A stretch of DNA of 64,000 bases from Ruminococcus sp. (GCA_017441505.1 JAFRXL010000005.1:44876-108875), one strand, 5' to 3'; shown: positions 25,529-34,836, counted from the first letter of the stretch. Program-made: numbers and translations. The notes: generated from the sequence alone by a model not told the origin.

Positions 25529-27958
25529 ATGAAAAATGGCATCGTAGAAACAGAAACTACAAGTATCATCAAGCGAATACGGGCAGATATTGATACAGGT
25601 CTTACATCTGAGCAGGTGGCTCAGCGTAAAGATGAGGGCATGGACAATAAGCCGGTAGAATCGCCTTCCAAAACAGCCAAAGAGATAGTTGCAGACAACG
25701 TTTTCACATACTTTAATATGTTGTTTGCGGTACTTTCGCTTCTGCTTATCGCTGTAGGCTCTTATCGTGACCTTACTTTCATGCCGATAATCATTGCAAA
25801 TACTCTGATAGGAATAATACAGGAGCTACGCTCTAAAGCGGTCCTTGATAAACTGACAATGCTGAACGCTCCGGTAACTAAAGTTATCCGTGACGGCGAA
25901 AGAGTAACAGTCCCGTCTAAGGAACTGGTACTTGACGATATAGCGGTATTCAGTGCCGGCGACCAGATAAGTGCGGATGCGGTAGTGCTTGGCGGACACG
26001 TTTCGGTCAACGAGTCACTGCTCACCGGTGAATCGGATGAGATAGTCAAGAAAAAAGGCGATAAGCTTATGTCCGGAAGCTATATAGTTTCAGGCTCATG
26101 CCGTGCACGGCTTGAAAAAGTTGGCAGGGCATCATATATCTCACAGCTTACATTACAGGCGAAGAAGACAAAAAAGGGCGAGCAGTCCGAAATGATACGT
26201 TCGCTGAACAGAATAGTAAAATGTGCCGGAATTATAATAATTCCAATAGGAATATTCATGTTCGTGCAGCAGTACAGTCTGAATGACAATATAAAGACAA
26301 GTATCCAGTCAATGGTCGCATCGGTCATAGGTATGATACCTGAGGGACTTTTCCTGATAGCAAGTGCAACTCTGGCGGTAAGTGCAATGAGACTTGCCTT
26401 CGGAAAAGTACTTGTACATGACATGAAATGTATAGAAGCACTCGCAAGAGTAAATGTTTTGTGCGTTGACAAGACAGGTACTATAACCGAGAATACTATG
26501 TCGGTCAACAGACTGTTACAGGTCGATGACAGCATATCCGAAGAAGAACTTCAAGGTATTCTCAGCGACTTTGCGGCAGCTCAGTCAGCAGATAACGAGA
26601 CAATGCGTGCGATGAAGAATTACTTCAAGCGTCCGGCAGGTGAGCCTGCATTAACTCACACAGGATTTTCTTCTGAGTTTAAATACAGCAGTGTAACTTT
26701 TGAGGATGGAGCATATGTGCTCGGAGCTCCGGATTTTATACTTGATGAGCATTATTCTGAGCACCGCAGTCTTATCGAGTCCAACAGCCGCCGTGGCTAC
26801 AGAGTGCTTGCTTTCGGAAAGTATGACGGCAAACCCGACGGCAAGGCATTGTCCGGAGGAATAGACCCGCTGTGTTTTGTGATACTTTCCAATCCTATAA
26901 GAAAGGACGCTCCCGATACATTCAGGTACTTTGCTGAACAGGGAGTTGATATAAAGGTCATATCCGGCGACAATCCTGTTACTGTTTCAGAGGTAGCAAA
27001 GCAGGCTGGAATAAAAAATGCCGAAAATTATATCGATGCATCAACTCTTACGACAAACGAAACTATAAATGATGCCGTAATAAGGTACACTGTATTCGGA
27101 CGTGTAACTCCGGACCAGAAGAGGAAGTTTATAAAAGCTTTGAAGAAAAACGGCAAGACAGTTGCGATGACCGGAGACGGTGTAAACGATGTGCTCGCAC
27201 TTAAAGATGCGGACTGTTCAATAGCAATGGCATCGGGAAGTGACGCAGCTTGTCAGGCTGCACAGCTTGTACTGCTTGAATCTGATTTCTCGAAAATGCC
27301 GGATGTAGTACTTGAAGGACGAAAGGTCGTTAATAACCTTGAAAGATCGGGAAGCTTGTTCCTTGTAAAGAATATATTCTCGCTTATACTTTCTGTGCTG
27401 ACAATCTGTTTTGGTATAGCTTATCCGTTGAAACCGTCGCAGATCTCGCTCATCAGCTTATTCACCATAGGCATACCGGCTTTGGTACTTTCGCAGATGC
27501 CTAACAAGGAACTTATAAAAGGTAAGTTCATCACAAACATACTCCTGAAGGCACTTCCAGCCGGTATCACCGACACAATTATAGTAGCGATGATGATGTA
27601 CTTCGGCAACATTCTCGGAGTCAGCCAGACTGATATAGCTACGGCATCAACGATACTTCTTAGTATTGTCGGACTTATGATAGTGTTTGAGATAAGCAAG
27701 CCAATGGATGTGTACAAAATGTGGCTGTGGATAATATGTGCATTGGGACTTATCTTCTGTATGGTATTTGTAAGTAATTTCTTTGATATAACAGCAATGT
27801 CCAAGAAATGTGTATTGCTCTGCATAAACTTCTCTATAGTAGCCGAGCCGTGTATGAGGTACCTTACTATGGGAATGAAGCAGATACAGAATTTCTTTAT
27901 CAAGGATATTAAAGAGGTAAAAGAAGAGCCTAAGAAAGAAGTAGTCAGAAAATTATAA
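25529..27958 (+). CDS. Cation-transporting P-type ATPase (CtpE-like)
   Basis: 809 residues. Actuator TGES at 166-169, PEGL in the membrane at 271-274, phosphorylation motif DKTGT with Asp314, and hinge GDGVND (about 550). There is no N-terminal metal-binding domain and no CPC motif, so it is not a copper or heavy-metal pump; the pattern fits the CtpE subgroup, whose mycobacterial member is linked to calcium uptake. The ion is an inference. A TATAAT at 25480-25485 is the likely -10; a terminator follows. Confidence 0.88.
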   Translation: MKNGIVETETTSIIKRIRADIDTGLTSEQVAQRKDEGMDNKPVESPSKTAKEIVADNVFTYFNMLFAVLSLLLIAVGSYRDLTFMPIIIANTLIGIIQELRSKAVLDKLTMLNAPVTKVIRDGERVTVPSKELVLDDIAVFSAGDQISADAVVLGGHVSVNESLLTGESDEIVKKKGDKLMSGSYIVSGSCRARLEKVGRASYISQLTLQAKKTKKGEQSEMIRSLNRIVKCAGIIIIPIGIFMFVQQYSLNDNIKTSIQSMVASVIGMIPEGLFLIASATLAVSAMRLAFGKVLVHDMKCIEALARVNVLCVDKTGTITENTMSVNRLLQVDDSISEEELQGILSDFAAAQSADNETMRAMKNYFKRPAGEPALTHTGFSSEFKYSSVTFEDGAYVLGAPDFILDEHYSEHRSLIESNSRRGYRVLAFGKYDGKPDGKALSGGIDPLCFVILSNPIRKDAPDTFRYFAEQGVDIKVISGDNPVTVSEVAKQAGIKNAENYIDASTLTTNETINDAVIRYTVFGRVTPDQKRKFIKALKKNGKTVAMTGDGVNDVLALKDADCSIAMASGSDAACQAAQLVLLESDFSKMPDVVLEGRKVVNNLERSGSLFLVKNIFSLILSVLTICFGIAYPLKPSQISLISLFTIGIPALVLSQMPNKELIKGKFITNILLKALPAGITDTIIVAMMMYFGNILGVSQTDIATASTILLSIVGLMIVFEISKPMDVYKMWLWIICALGLIFCMVFVSNFFDITAMSKKCVLLCINFSIVAEPCMRYLTMGMKQIQNFFIKDIKEVKEEPKKEVVRKL

Positions 27959-27960
27959 TA

Positions 27961-27993
27961 AAAAAGCTGTTGCAATCACGCAACAGCTTTTTT
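27961..27993. terminator. Bidirectional terminator
   Basis: AAAAAGCTGTTGC pairs with GCAACAGCTTTTTT around AATCAC; it serves the P-type ATPase (plus) and the HMA gene (minus). Confidence 0.92.
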
Positions 27994-28001
27994 CGTTGTT
28001 A

Positions 28002-28259
28002 TCATTTTTTTCCGAAAAGAGAGAAACCTTTCTTTTCGTAAGGTTCTGTAGTAATACCGAGGAATTGGTATCCGGTTTTTTCAACAGTCTCACGGAGCTT
28101 AGCTTCATCGAGTTCATTTTCCGAAATGATCTCGGTCTCGCATTTTGAATGAGAAGATGTAACTTTCTTGACAGTGAAGTTATTGCGGATAGCATCATTC
28201 ATGTGAGCCTCACACATTCCGCACATCATTCCTTCGATCTTTACAACAGTTTTAATCAT
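28002..28259 (-). CDS. Heavy-metal-associated (HMA) domain protein
   Basis: 85 residues with GMMCGMCEAH, the CxxC metal site of copper-chaperone-like HMA domains, then a short basic tail ending KKGFSLFGKK. It could carry Cu+ or another soft metal in the cytoplasm. The start ATG overlaps the stop region of the 47-residue gene upstream, and AAAGGAG lies 12 bases before it, inside that gene. No copper pump is adjacent; the nearby P-type ATPase is convergent and of another type. Confidence 0.85.
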   Translation of the reverse strand: MIKTVVKIEGMMCGMCEAHMNDAIRNNFTVKKVTSSHSKCETEIISENELDEAKLRETVEKTGYQFLGITTEPYEKKGFSLFGKK

Positions 28260-28395
28260 TTTTGTTACTCTCTCCTTTGCGTACTCGTTTGTCTTTACTG
28301 TTCGATCCTCTTGAAATACAGCTGTTTGCAGCGGCAGCAGCAAGCACCGCAGAAACTGTGACCCAGAAATCAGTATTATTTATCAATTCGTTCAT
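28252..28395 (-). CDS. Small membrane peptide coupled to the HMA protein
   Basis: 47 residues. An SD GGAGG sits 8 bases before the ATG; the N-terminal half is hydrophobic (WVTVSAVLAAAAAN, about 11-24) and the C-terminal half is basic and hydrophilic. It looks like a single-span membrane peptide with a cytoplasmic tail. Its end overlaps the HMA start by 8 bases, which points to translational coupling and supports a real gene. I recognise no family. Confidence 0.65.
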   Translation of the reverse strand: MNELINNTDFWVTVSAVLAAAAANSCISRGSNSKDKRVRKGESNKND

Positions 28396-28460
28396 GACGA
28401 ACTCCCTCCGAAATCCATCCTAAAAAACAATGTTCAGCACAATTATTGACTGATAATTAG

Positions 28461-28489
28461 ATTTTATACCTTTTTTTTATTTTTGTCAA
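28461..28489 (-). promoter_or_regulatory. Promoter of the small peptide/HMA pair
   Basis: On the minus strand TTGACA (28489-28484), 17 bp, TAAAAT (28466-28461). Confidence 0.7.
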
Positions 28490-28597
28490 TGAACGAATTG
28501 TGAACAGAAACAAAATGTTCATATTATCGTGTGTTATGTCGGATTTTGACATAATTGTCGAGATAAATTTATGAGTGTTCAATAAAAAATAAGCCCT

Positions 28598-28652
28598 AAA
28601 AAGTAAATCTCAGGCAACATAAATCGATCAAGAAGAGTGTTGTCTGAGATTT
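28598..28652 (-). terminator. Terminator after the zinc-ribbon gene
   Basis: Fifteen-pair stem, 28605-28619 with 28638-28652 (one G-T pair); on the minus strand it is followed by a T-rich tract. Confidence 0.75.
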
Positions 28653-28670
28653 AGTAATATTATTTTCCTT

Positions 28671-29687
28671 TTATTGATCCTTCAAAGCTCCGCAGTGCGG
28701 ACATCTTTCAAGCGAACTCATATATGTTCCATCGCAGTATCTGCATTTGATCTGAGTCTGAGCAGGTTTCATAGGTCCGGCAATTCCTCCGGAGCAAACA
28801 GGACATCTTACCTTATCTGCCATATAGGTCGAACCGCATTTTGGACAGGTGATAATATCGTTATCGTCCGGAGCAGGAACTGCATTTCTGTATTTAAGCT
28901 CGTTAAGTCCCAGCATGAAGAATGCGTGGAAAGCTATGAATGCAAACATAAATAACGGCATAGCAAACGATGATAATCTTATCTTACTGCCGTCTTTTAC
29001 CTTGTTATTGATACTGTTGAAAGCTGAAGCGATCGCATATGAAGGCTTTGTTTTATCGTTTAAAAGCTCATCATGGAGTTCGGCAGTGAATTTGCCTGTT
29101 ATAGATTCTGTGAGTATGGGATCGGTATCGTCTCCCTGCATACCTTCCCAGAGCCAGTCATTGAATTTAGGATCAGGCTCAACAGGCTGTGAGTAAACTA
29201 TGAGCCAGTGCATTTCGTCATCAAATTCCATCAAGTATCTGTCGTAGGCATAGGCTTCAAGGTTACTGTATTGTCTGTTCCAGTCCTCGTTATTGACCGT
29301 TATTACCGCCGGAGTAATACCGCTTTTATCCTGAAATGTTTCCAGAGTATCATAGAGCTCAGTTGTATCTCCGAGCACCTTTGCCTCATCGATTATTTTT
29401 ATTTCATGGTCACTGTACTTCTTCGGCAGAGCTTCCTTGCACATAAAGATGATCGCAATAAGAAACGGGATATAGAACAATCCGATAAACAGACGTGATT
29501 TTGAGAATTTTCCGGGTTCTTGTCTGGTGGTATAGAAGTAATGTGGAGTACCGTTTCTGTAGTAGACGAATCTTCGTGATCCCGGAAAGCGTGAGCGGCT
29601 GTAGGTCGTCTGACTTCTGCCTCCGCTGTGATGTGATCCACCGTGCGAACCTCCGCTGTGTGAACCTCCTCCAGATGAATGTGGCAT
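28671..29687 (-). CDS. Membrane protein with TPM-like domain and two zinc ribbons
   Basis: 338 residues. N-terminus rich in Gly, Ser and His (about 1-25), a membrane helix (about 67-85), an extracytoplasmic domain (about 95-235) that vaguely resembles TPM/DUF477 domains, a second helix (about 243-262), and a cytoplasmic end with two zinc ribbons, CPKCGSTYMADKVRCPVC and CRYCDGTYMSSLERCPHC. Function unknown; the ribbons suggest contact with nucleic acid or protein. SD AAGGAGA precedes the ATG. Confidence 0.75.
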   Translation of the reverse strand: MPHSSGGGSHSGGSHGGSHHSGGRSQTTYSRSRFPGSRRFVYYRNGTPHYFYTTRQEPGKFSKSRLFIGLFYIPFLIAIIFMCKEALPKKYSDHEIKIIDEAKVLGDTTELYDTLETFQDKSGITPAVITVNNEDWNRQYSNLEAYAYDRYLMEFDDEMHWLIVYSQPVEPDPKFNDWLWEGMQGDDTDPILTESITGKFTAELHDELLNDKTKPSYAIASAFNSINNKVKDGSKIRLSSFAMPLFMFAFIAFHAFFMLGLNELKYRNAVPAPDDNDIITCPKCGSTYMADKVRCPVCSGGIAGPMKPAQTQIKCRYCDGTYMSSLERCPHCGALKDQ

Positions 29688-29732
29688 AATTTTATCTCCT
29701 TATATCATTATTGAGAGCATAATATTGAAATA

Positions 29733-29921
29733 TCACTTTTTACCGTCTATTTTGGTATCGTATGAAATGCCTGTTCCTGGCAGTGTTGCGGTAATTTTCT
29801 TTTTGTCATTGAGAGTTACTTTAAGTTTCTTGCCCCCGATAGTAACGCTCTTACTCTTTTTATGGAAATTGAGTTTGAATAGTTTTCCGAGTTTGATGCT
29901 TTTAGTAAATTTAAATCCCAT
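29733..29921 (-). CDS. DUF4236 protein
   Basis: 62 residues, starting MGFKFTKSIKLGKLFKLNF and ending LPGTGISYDTKI, the signature of DUF4236 (small beta-rich domain of unknown function, often a module at the start of larger proteins). SD AAGGAG is well placed. It lies just upstream of the zinc-ribbon gene on the same strand, and the two are probably cotranscribed. Confidence 0.8.
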   Translation of the reverse strand: MGFKFTKSIKLGKLFKLNFHKKSKSVTIGGKKLKVTLNDKKKITATLPGTGISYDTKIDGKK

Positions 29922-30009
29922 AGGTTCATCTCCTTAAATAAAAATAGTAAATAAATGCTCTCTTACTGATAATTATATCATCAAGAAGAGCGGCTGTCAA
30001 TCCCGAATA

Positions 30010-30038
30010 TTGACAAGAACACAAATAAAGTGTATAAT
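30010..30038 (+). promoter_or_regulatory. Sigma-A promoter of the AlbA_2/TatD pair
   Basis: TTGACA (30010-30015), 17 bp, TATAAT (30033-30038); SD AGGAGG at 30047-30052. Confidence 0.9.
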
Positions 30039-30059
30039 CGGATATAAGGAGGACTGACT

Positions 30060-30752
30060 ATGCTTGATCTTGATAATATTGAACAATATAAAGAAAATAA
30101 CCGTATAGAAGCTAAAAAAGCAACGGGAGGTCTTCCGGACAGCTTGTGGGAGACCTATTCAGCTTTTGCAAATACGCTTGGAGGAGTTATACTTCTCGGT
30201 GTGGAGGAGCATCCTGACCGCTCGCTTCATCCGGTCGATCTTCCCGACACGGCGTGGATGCTGAATGATTTTTATGATATAATAAATGATCCTAAGAAAG
30301 TGAGTATAAATATACTTTCAAAAGATGATGTAACGGTGCATGAGACTGAGGGAAAACATATTATAGTAATAAATGTACCAAGAGCCGACCGCAATAATAA
30401 GCCTGTATATATCGGAAGTGACCCTTTTTCCGGTACTTACAGAAGAAATGGTGACGGCGACTATAAATGCTCCCGTGAAGAGGTTGAAGCACTTATCCGT
30501 GAAAGTAAAAATTATGACCCTGTTGAGGATACAAAGGAATATAAAGATGTTGTTGAAGCGGCTGATATTGCTGCTCAGACAGAGCTTGAACAGACTTCAT
30601 TGGAAAGACGTGACTCTGAGGACGGTATCTATTTCAGCTGGTGCTTCTCTTTCTGGAACATAAAAAAGCGGATATTGCGTGAAAAATACAATATAAACTG
30701 GAAAACGCCGGCAGAGATGTCCGCAGTATCAGATAACGAGGATGAATTATGA
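30060..30752 (+). CDS. Schlafen AlbA_2 domain protein
   Basis: 230 residues. The first 150 or so match the Schlafen AlbA_2 (AAA_4) domain: an ENNRIEAKKA opening, FANTLGGVILLGVEE, and NKPVYIGSDPFSGTYRRNGD. Such domains are put forward as nucleic-acid or ATP binding. The usual C-terminal winged helix is missing; the tail of about 80 residues is helical and unassigned. Its stop overlaps tatD by 4 bases (ATGA). Confidence 0.82.
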   Translation: MLDLDNIEQYKENNRIEAKKATGGLPDSLWETYSAFANTLGGVILLGVEEHPDRSLHPVDLPDTAWMLNDFYDIINDPKKVSINILSKDDVTVHETEGKHIIVINVPRADRNNKPVYIGSDPFSGTYRRNGDGDYKCSREEVEALIRESKNYDPVEDTKEYKDVVEAADIAAQTELEQTSLERRDSEDGIYFSWCFSFWNIKKRILREKYNINWKTPAEMSAVSDNEDEL

Positions 30753-31522
30753 TAAAATATTATGACATTGGACTGAACTTGTTCTGCAAGCAGTTCAAGC
30801 AACCGGAAGAAATAATCAACAGAGCTGCTGATAACGGAGTCAGCTGCATACTCACAGGTTCTGATATGAACAGCAGTGAGAAGGTCAGCAATTTTGTGGA
30901 AAATCATAGCTGCTATGGCACTTGCGGCATACATCCGCACAGTGCTGATGAGGCTAAAGAAAGCGATTTCAAAAGAATCAGGGAGATAGTGTCCGGCAAT
31001 GATAAGATAGTTGCAGTAGGGGAGTGCGGTCTGGATTATGACCGTATGTTCTCAGCAAAAGAAGCTCAGCTGAGATGCTTTGAGGAGCATATCAGGATAG
31101 CGGAGGAGCTCGGCAAACCGCTCTTTCTGCATGAGCGTGATGCGTCTGAGGACTTTATTGCTATATTTAAAGAGCATCCCGATATTTGCTCAAGAGCTGT
31201 TGTGCACTGTTTCACCGGAGATATAAAAACACTCGAAAAGTACATAGATATGGGATTCTATATAGGTATCACCGGTTGGATATGTGATGATAAACGAGGT
31301 ACTGACTTGCGTGAAGCAGTTAAGATAATACCAACTGACAAAATAATGGTGGAAACTGATGCTCCTTACCTTACACCTAAAAATGTGAAAGGTCTGGAGC
31401 GTACTAATGTTCCGGAGAATGTAAAATATGTTGTCAGAGAATTAGCAAAGCATATGGAGCTATCGGAAGAAGAGCTCAGGCAATTTGCAATTGATAATAC
31501 AAAGAATTTTTTCGGAATATAA
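30749..31522 (+). CDS. tatD: TatD-family metal-dependent hydrolase
   Basis: 257 residues, the TatD length. Metal ligands are seen in GIHPHSADE, AVGECGLDYD, LHERDA, VVHCFTGD and VETDAPYL. TatD proteins are metal-dependent DNases or phosphatases with roles in DNA quality control. The N-terminal HxH of most TatD proteins is altered here: the start reads YYDIGLNLFC, with Asn rather than two His, which may change the first metal site. Translationally coupled to the AlbA_2 gene. Confidence 0.88.
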   Translation: MIKYYDIGLNLFCKQFKQPEEIINRAADNGVSCILTGSDMNSSEKVSNFVENHSCYGTCGIHPHSADEAKESDFKRIREIVSGNDKIVAVGECGLDYDRMFSAKEAQLRCFEEHIRIAEELGKPLFLHERDASEDFIAIFKEHPDICSRAVVHCFTGDIKTLEKYIDMGFYIGITGWICDDKRGTDLREAVKIIPTDKIMVETDAPYLTPKNVKGLERTNVPENVKYVVRELAKHMELSEEELRQFAIDNTKNFFGI

Positions 31523-31549
31523 TTGTATTTTATAAATTCTATAAAGATA

Positions 31550-31578
31550 TTGTGCTTTTATTGAAAATATGATACAAT
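31550..31578 (+). promoter_or_regulatory. Promoter of the LacI-sensor/GGDEF gene
   Basis: TTGTGC (31550-31555), 17 bp, TACAAT (31573-31578). Confidence 0.6.
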
Positions 31579-31608
31579 ATATATAACATTCAGAAAGGGG
31601 GATATTGT

Positions 31609-33474
31609 ATGATAGGAAACAAAAAAATAATTGCTATGTGCGTCTCAAGATTGCAGGACACTGAGAATAATCAGTTTATATCTGTTTTTAATGAACTTCT
31701 CAGAAAAGAAAACTGCTCGCTTTTTATTTACAATATTTCCACTGATCTTTCATGGAATGACGAAAAAATGAGAGCAGAAACTTCTGTATTTGATCTCATA
31801 GACAACGATATTACTGATGCGGTCGTTATCATGAATGAAAAAATAAAAAGTGATACTGTTCTTGAAAAGATCGCTAAGAAAGCACATTCAGGAAATGTGC
31901 CTGTAATAATAGTCGACGGTCAGCACAGCGGATGCTCCGCTGTAAGATTTGATTATGCGGCCGGATTTGAAAAGATAGTGCGTCATGTTATCGAGCATCA
32001 TGGTGTGAAAAAGGTTGAATATATGTCCGGCTTAAAGGGAAATCCGTTTTCTGATGAGCGTGAGGAGATATTCAAGCGTATTGCTGCGGAAAACGGTATA
32101 AAAGTCGACTCTTCTATGATACATTACGGTGATTTCTGGGCAGGGCCTGCTACGGAAGAGGCTGAAAAGATATACGCATCCGAAAATATTCCGGAGGCTA
32201 TCATATGTGCAAATGATATAATGGCTATCAATGTATGTGAGGTGTTCGCTAAACACGGTATAAAGGTGCCGGAGCAGCTTATCGTTACCGGATTTGACGG
32301 CATTCCGGAGATAAATTACTGTGATCCAAAAATAACTTCTGTCAAGACTTCAAGCATCGAGCTTGCAGAAACTACCTTTAAAGCAGTAATGGAGCATATT
32401 GGCGGAAATGCTGAACCTTGCGAAAGACTGGTCAGTCCGGTAATGCTTATCAACAGATCGTGCGGATGTTCTTCTGATGATGAGGAGAAAAATGGAGCAA
32501 TAAATAAATTCAACAGCCATTTTTATCATTATCAGGACGATAATGTGATACTCAACGACATGGCTGATAATATGCAGACTGTCAATGATATAAACGGAGC
32601 TTCGGAAGCTCTTGATAACAAGGTCATAAGTGATATGTGCTGTGTCATCAACAAGGAGTGCGTTGATGATACGATAGATTATTTCCATAATGAAGCAGCT
32701 AAAACGTTCAGTGATACTATGTTCATGTTCTTTGATAAAAATAATATCGCTGAACACAGAGAATTCGACAGAAAGAGCATTGTCCCAGATCTTGAGGAAA
32801 AAATTCAGAGCGGTTATCCTCTTATATTTAATTGTATAAGTTATATGAACAAGCCGCTTGGGTATATATGTTTTAGCTTTAAGCATTATGATATAACTGA
32901 GTACTGCAAGCTGATGTATATAACCTCGGCAGTTGGAAGAGGGATAGGTGGCTGGATAAATATGCGGTATCAGAGGCATCTTGTCGAGTACATAGAGAAT
33001 ATGTATATGTATGACGGACTTACAGGTCTGTATAACCGCATAAGCTTCAGTAAAAAAATAAACGAAAGAATAAACAGTGTTCCTGTGGGAACTCCGCTTT
33101 CGGTAGTTCTTGCCGATCTTGACGGACTAAAAAATATCAATGATAACTATGGACATTTTTCCGGAGACAATGCTATAAGCACTGTCGCTAACGCTTTGAA
33201 ACTCGCTTGTCCTCCGGACTCGATATGCGTAAGATACGGCGGAGATGAAATGATAGCATTCGTTTTCGGAAATGTAAGTATCAAGGATATAGTCCGCAGA
33301 ATACGAAGAACTCTGAACGAATACAATAGTAATTCGGGCTTGAACTACGATATATCCGCAAGCATAGGAGCTGTATCAACCCATATTTCATCCGGTATAA
33401 ATAAAGAAGCACTCATAAGAAGTGCAGATAAGCTTATGTATTCCGAAAAGAGAAGAAAGAGAAAAACAAAATAA
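31609..33474 (+). CDS. Diguanylate cyclase with LacI-type ligand-binding domain
   Basis: 621 residues. Residues 1-290 have the LacI/periplasmic-binding-protein fold of sugar repressors (for example AIICANDIMAINVCEVFAKH) but without the N-terminal DNA-binding helix-turn-helix and without signal peptide or membrane helix, so the sensor is cytoplasmic. A helical/GAF-like middle region (about 300-455) joins it to a GGDEF domain (about 465-620) with YDGLTGLYNR, LADLDGLKNINDNYGH and the active site GGDEM (544-548). The RxxD inhibitory site is absent. It should turn a small-molecule signal, perhaps a sugar, into cyclic di-GMP. Confidence 0.88.
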   Translation: MIGNKKIIAMCVSRLQDTENNQFISVFNELLRKENCSLFIYNISTDLSWNDEKMRAETSVFDLIDNDITDAVVIMNEKIKSDTVLEKIAKKAHSGNVPVIIVDGQHSGCSAVRFDYAAGFEKIVRHVIEHHGVKKVEYMSGLKGNPFSDEREEIFKRIAAENGIKVDSSMIHYGDFWAGPATEEAEKIYASENIPEAIICANDIMAINVCEVFAKHGIKVPEQLIVTGFDGIPEINYCDPKITSVKTSSIELAETTFKAVMEHIGGNAEPCERLVSPVMLINRSCGCSSDDEEKNGAINKFNSHFYHYQDDNVILNDMADNMQTVNDINGASEALDNKVISDMCCVINKECVDDTIDYFHNEAAKTFSDTMFMFFDKNNIAEHREFDRKSIVPDLEEKIQSGYPLIFNCISYMNKPLGYICFSFKHYDITEYCKLMYITSAVGRGIGGWINMRYQRHLVEYIENMYMYDGLTGLYNRISFSKKINERINSVPVGTPLSVVLADLDGLKNINDNYGHFSGDNAISTVANALKLACPPDSICVRYGGDEMIAFVFGNVSIKDIVRRIRRTLNEYNSNSGLNYDISASIGAVSTHISSGINKEALIRSADKLMYSEKRRKRKTK

Positions 33475-33491
33475 CGGTGTTGCCGTAAGTA

Positions 33492-33528
33492 AAAAAGTCT
33501 CTGACAATTGATATGTCAGGGACTTTTT
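33492..33528 (+). terminator. Terminator after the GGDEF gene
   Basis: GTC-T-CTGACA pairs with TGTCAG-G-GAC, flanked by A and T runs. Confidence 0.88.
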
Positions 33529-33542
33529 CATTTGTCTTATAC

Positions 33543-33571
33543 TTGTATTATTGGACGAAAAATGTTATAAT
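33543..33571 (+). promoter_or_regulatory. Promoter of the first YkuE-like gene
   Basis: TTGTAT (33543-33548), 17 bp, TATAAT (33566-33571). Confidence 0.65.
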
Positions 33572-33619
33572 TGTTATAAGAAGTGACTCACATCTATAAT
33601 TTACAGTGAGGTGTTATTT

Positions 33620-34708
33620 ATGTGGATAATTATTTTCGCACTGATGTTGATTTGCAGTCTCGCAGGACTGTTCTATCTTTTAACAAGATTCAAGAAATTC
33701 GCCTATGTAAAGCTTATTGCTAAAGACAGCAAAAAATTGCAATGGCTGCTTGCTGCCGTACCGCTTTTGCTGATAGGCGGTTTTGCGTTTATAAATATGT
33801 TTGCACTTATTATTGTTCTGATTCATCTTGCTGCTGTATGGCTTATATGTGATGCTGTTGGTATAATAATAAAGAAACTTGGGAAAAAAGAGTTTAAGTG
33901 CTATTTTTCGGGAATTGCAGCTATACTTATCACTGCTGTATATCTTAGCGTAGGCTGGTATAACGCTCATCACGTAAGCCGTACCACATATGAGTTTTCA
34001 ACAGATAAAAAGCTCGGACAGGATAAGTTAAGGGTAGTCCTTATAGCTGACCTTCACCTCGGTATCACTCTTGACGGTGACGCTTTTGCTGAGGAAATGA
34101 AAAAGGTGGAAGATGAGAAACCGGATGTCGTTATTGTTGCAGGTGACTTTGTAGATGATGACTCTGTAAAAGCAGACATGGTAAAAGCCTGCAAGGCTCT
34201 CGACATTGAGACAACTTACGGAGTTTTCTTTGCTTACGGAAATCATGATAAGGGTTACTATAATGGACGTGATTTCGATTATTCAGAGCTTGAATCAGAA
34301 CTAAAAAAGAACAATGTTGCTCTGCTTCAGGATGAAAGTGTACTTATAAATGACTCGTTCTATATCATAGGCAGACAGGACAAATCTGAGGCAGAAAGAG
34401 CATCAATGTCTGAGCTTATGAATGGTCTGGACAAGTCGAAGTATACGATAGTTATAGATCATCAGCCGAATGCTTATGATGAAGAAGCCGATTCCGGAGC
34501 TGACCTCGTCCTCTCCGGTCACACTCACGGCGGTCATATTTTCCCGGCAGGTCAGATAGGACTTCTTATCGGTGCCAACGATCGTGTTTACGGCTCTGAA
34601 AAAAGAGAAAACACCAATTTTGTAGTCACATCCGGCATATCAGGCTGGGCTATACCATTCAAGACTTTTACTATATCCGAGTATGTCGTTATAGATATTA
34701 ATTGCTGA
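33620..34708 (+). CDS. Membrane-anchored metallophosphoesterase, YkuE-like (copy 1)
   Basis: About 362 residues. Four membrane helices in the first 130 residues, then a calcineurin-type phosphoesterase domain with all metal motifs: ADLHLG, AGDFVDD, YGNHDKG, DHQPNA and SGHTHGGH. Family members cut phosphodiester or lipid-phosphate bonds (LpxH- or YkuE-like); the natural substrate is unknown. The ATG at 33620 is preferred over GTG 33611 because of the GTGAGGTG ribosome site. Tandem paralogue of the next gene. Confidence 0.88.
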   Translation: MWIIIFALMLICSLAGLFYLLTRFKKFAYVKLIAKDSKKLQWLLAAVPLLLIGGFAFINMFALIIVLIHLAAVWLICDAVGIIIKKLGKKEFKCYFSGIAAILITAVYLSVGWYNAHHVSRTTYEFSTDKKLGQDKLRVVLIADLHLGITLDGDAFAEEMKKVEDEKPDVVIVAGDFVDDDSVKADMVKACKALDIETTYGVFFAYGNHDKGYYNGRDFDYSELESELKKNNVALLQDESVLINDSFYIIGRQDKSEAERASMSELMNGLDKSKYTIVIDHQPNAYDEEADSGADLVLSGHTHGGHIFPAGQIGLLIGANDRVYGSEKRENTNFVVTSGISGWAIPFKTFTISEYVVIDINC

Positions 34709-34727
34709 TTTTTGTTTACTTTTTATA

Positions 34728-34756
34728 TTGACAATGACAAATCAAAGTGATATAAT
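34728..34756 (+). promoter_or_regulatory. Sigma-A promoter of the second YkuE-like gene
   Basis: TTGACA (34728-34733), 17 bp, TATAAT (34751-34756): the duplicated gene has its own strong promoter. Confidence 0.88.
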
Positions 34757-34836
34757 TATACTTGTAGGAATATTTTTGGTCTCTTACAGCATAATATAAT
34801 ATTTAGGCAAGTTGTTATGTTCAAGGGGGTTTGTAT

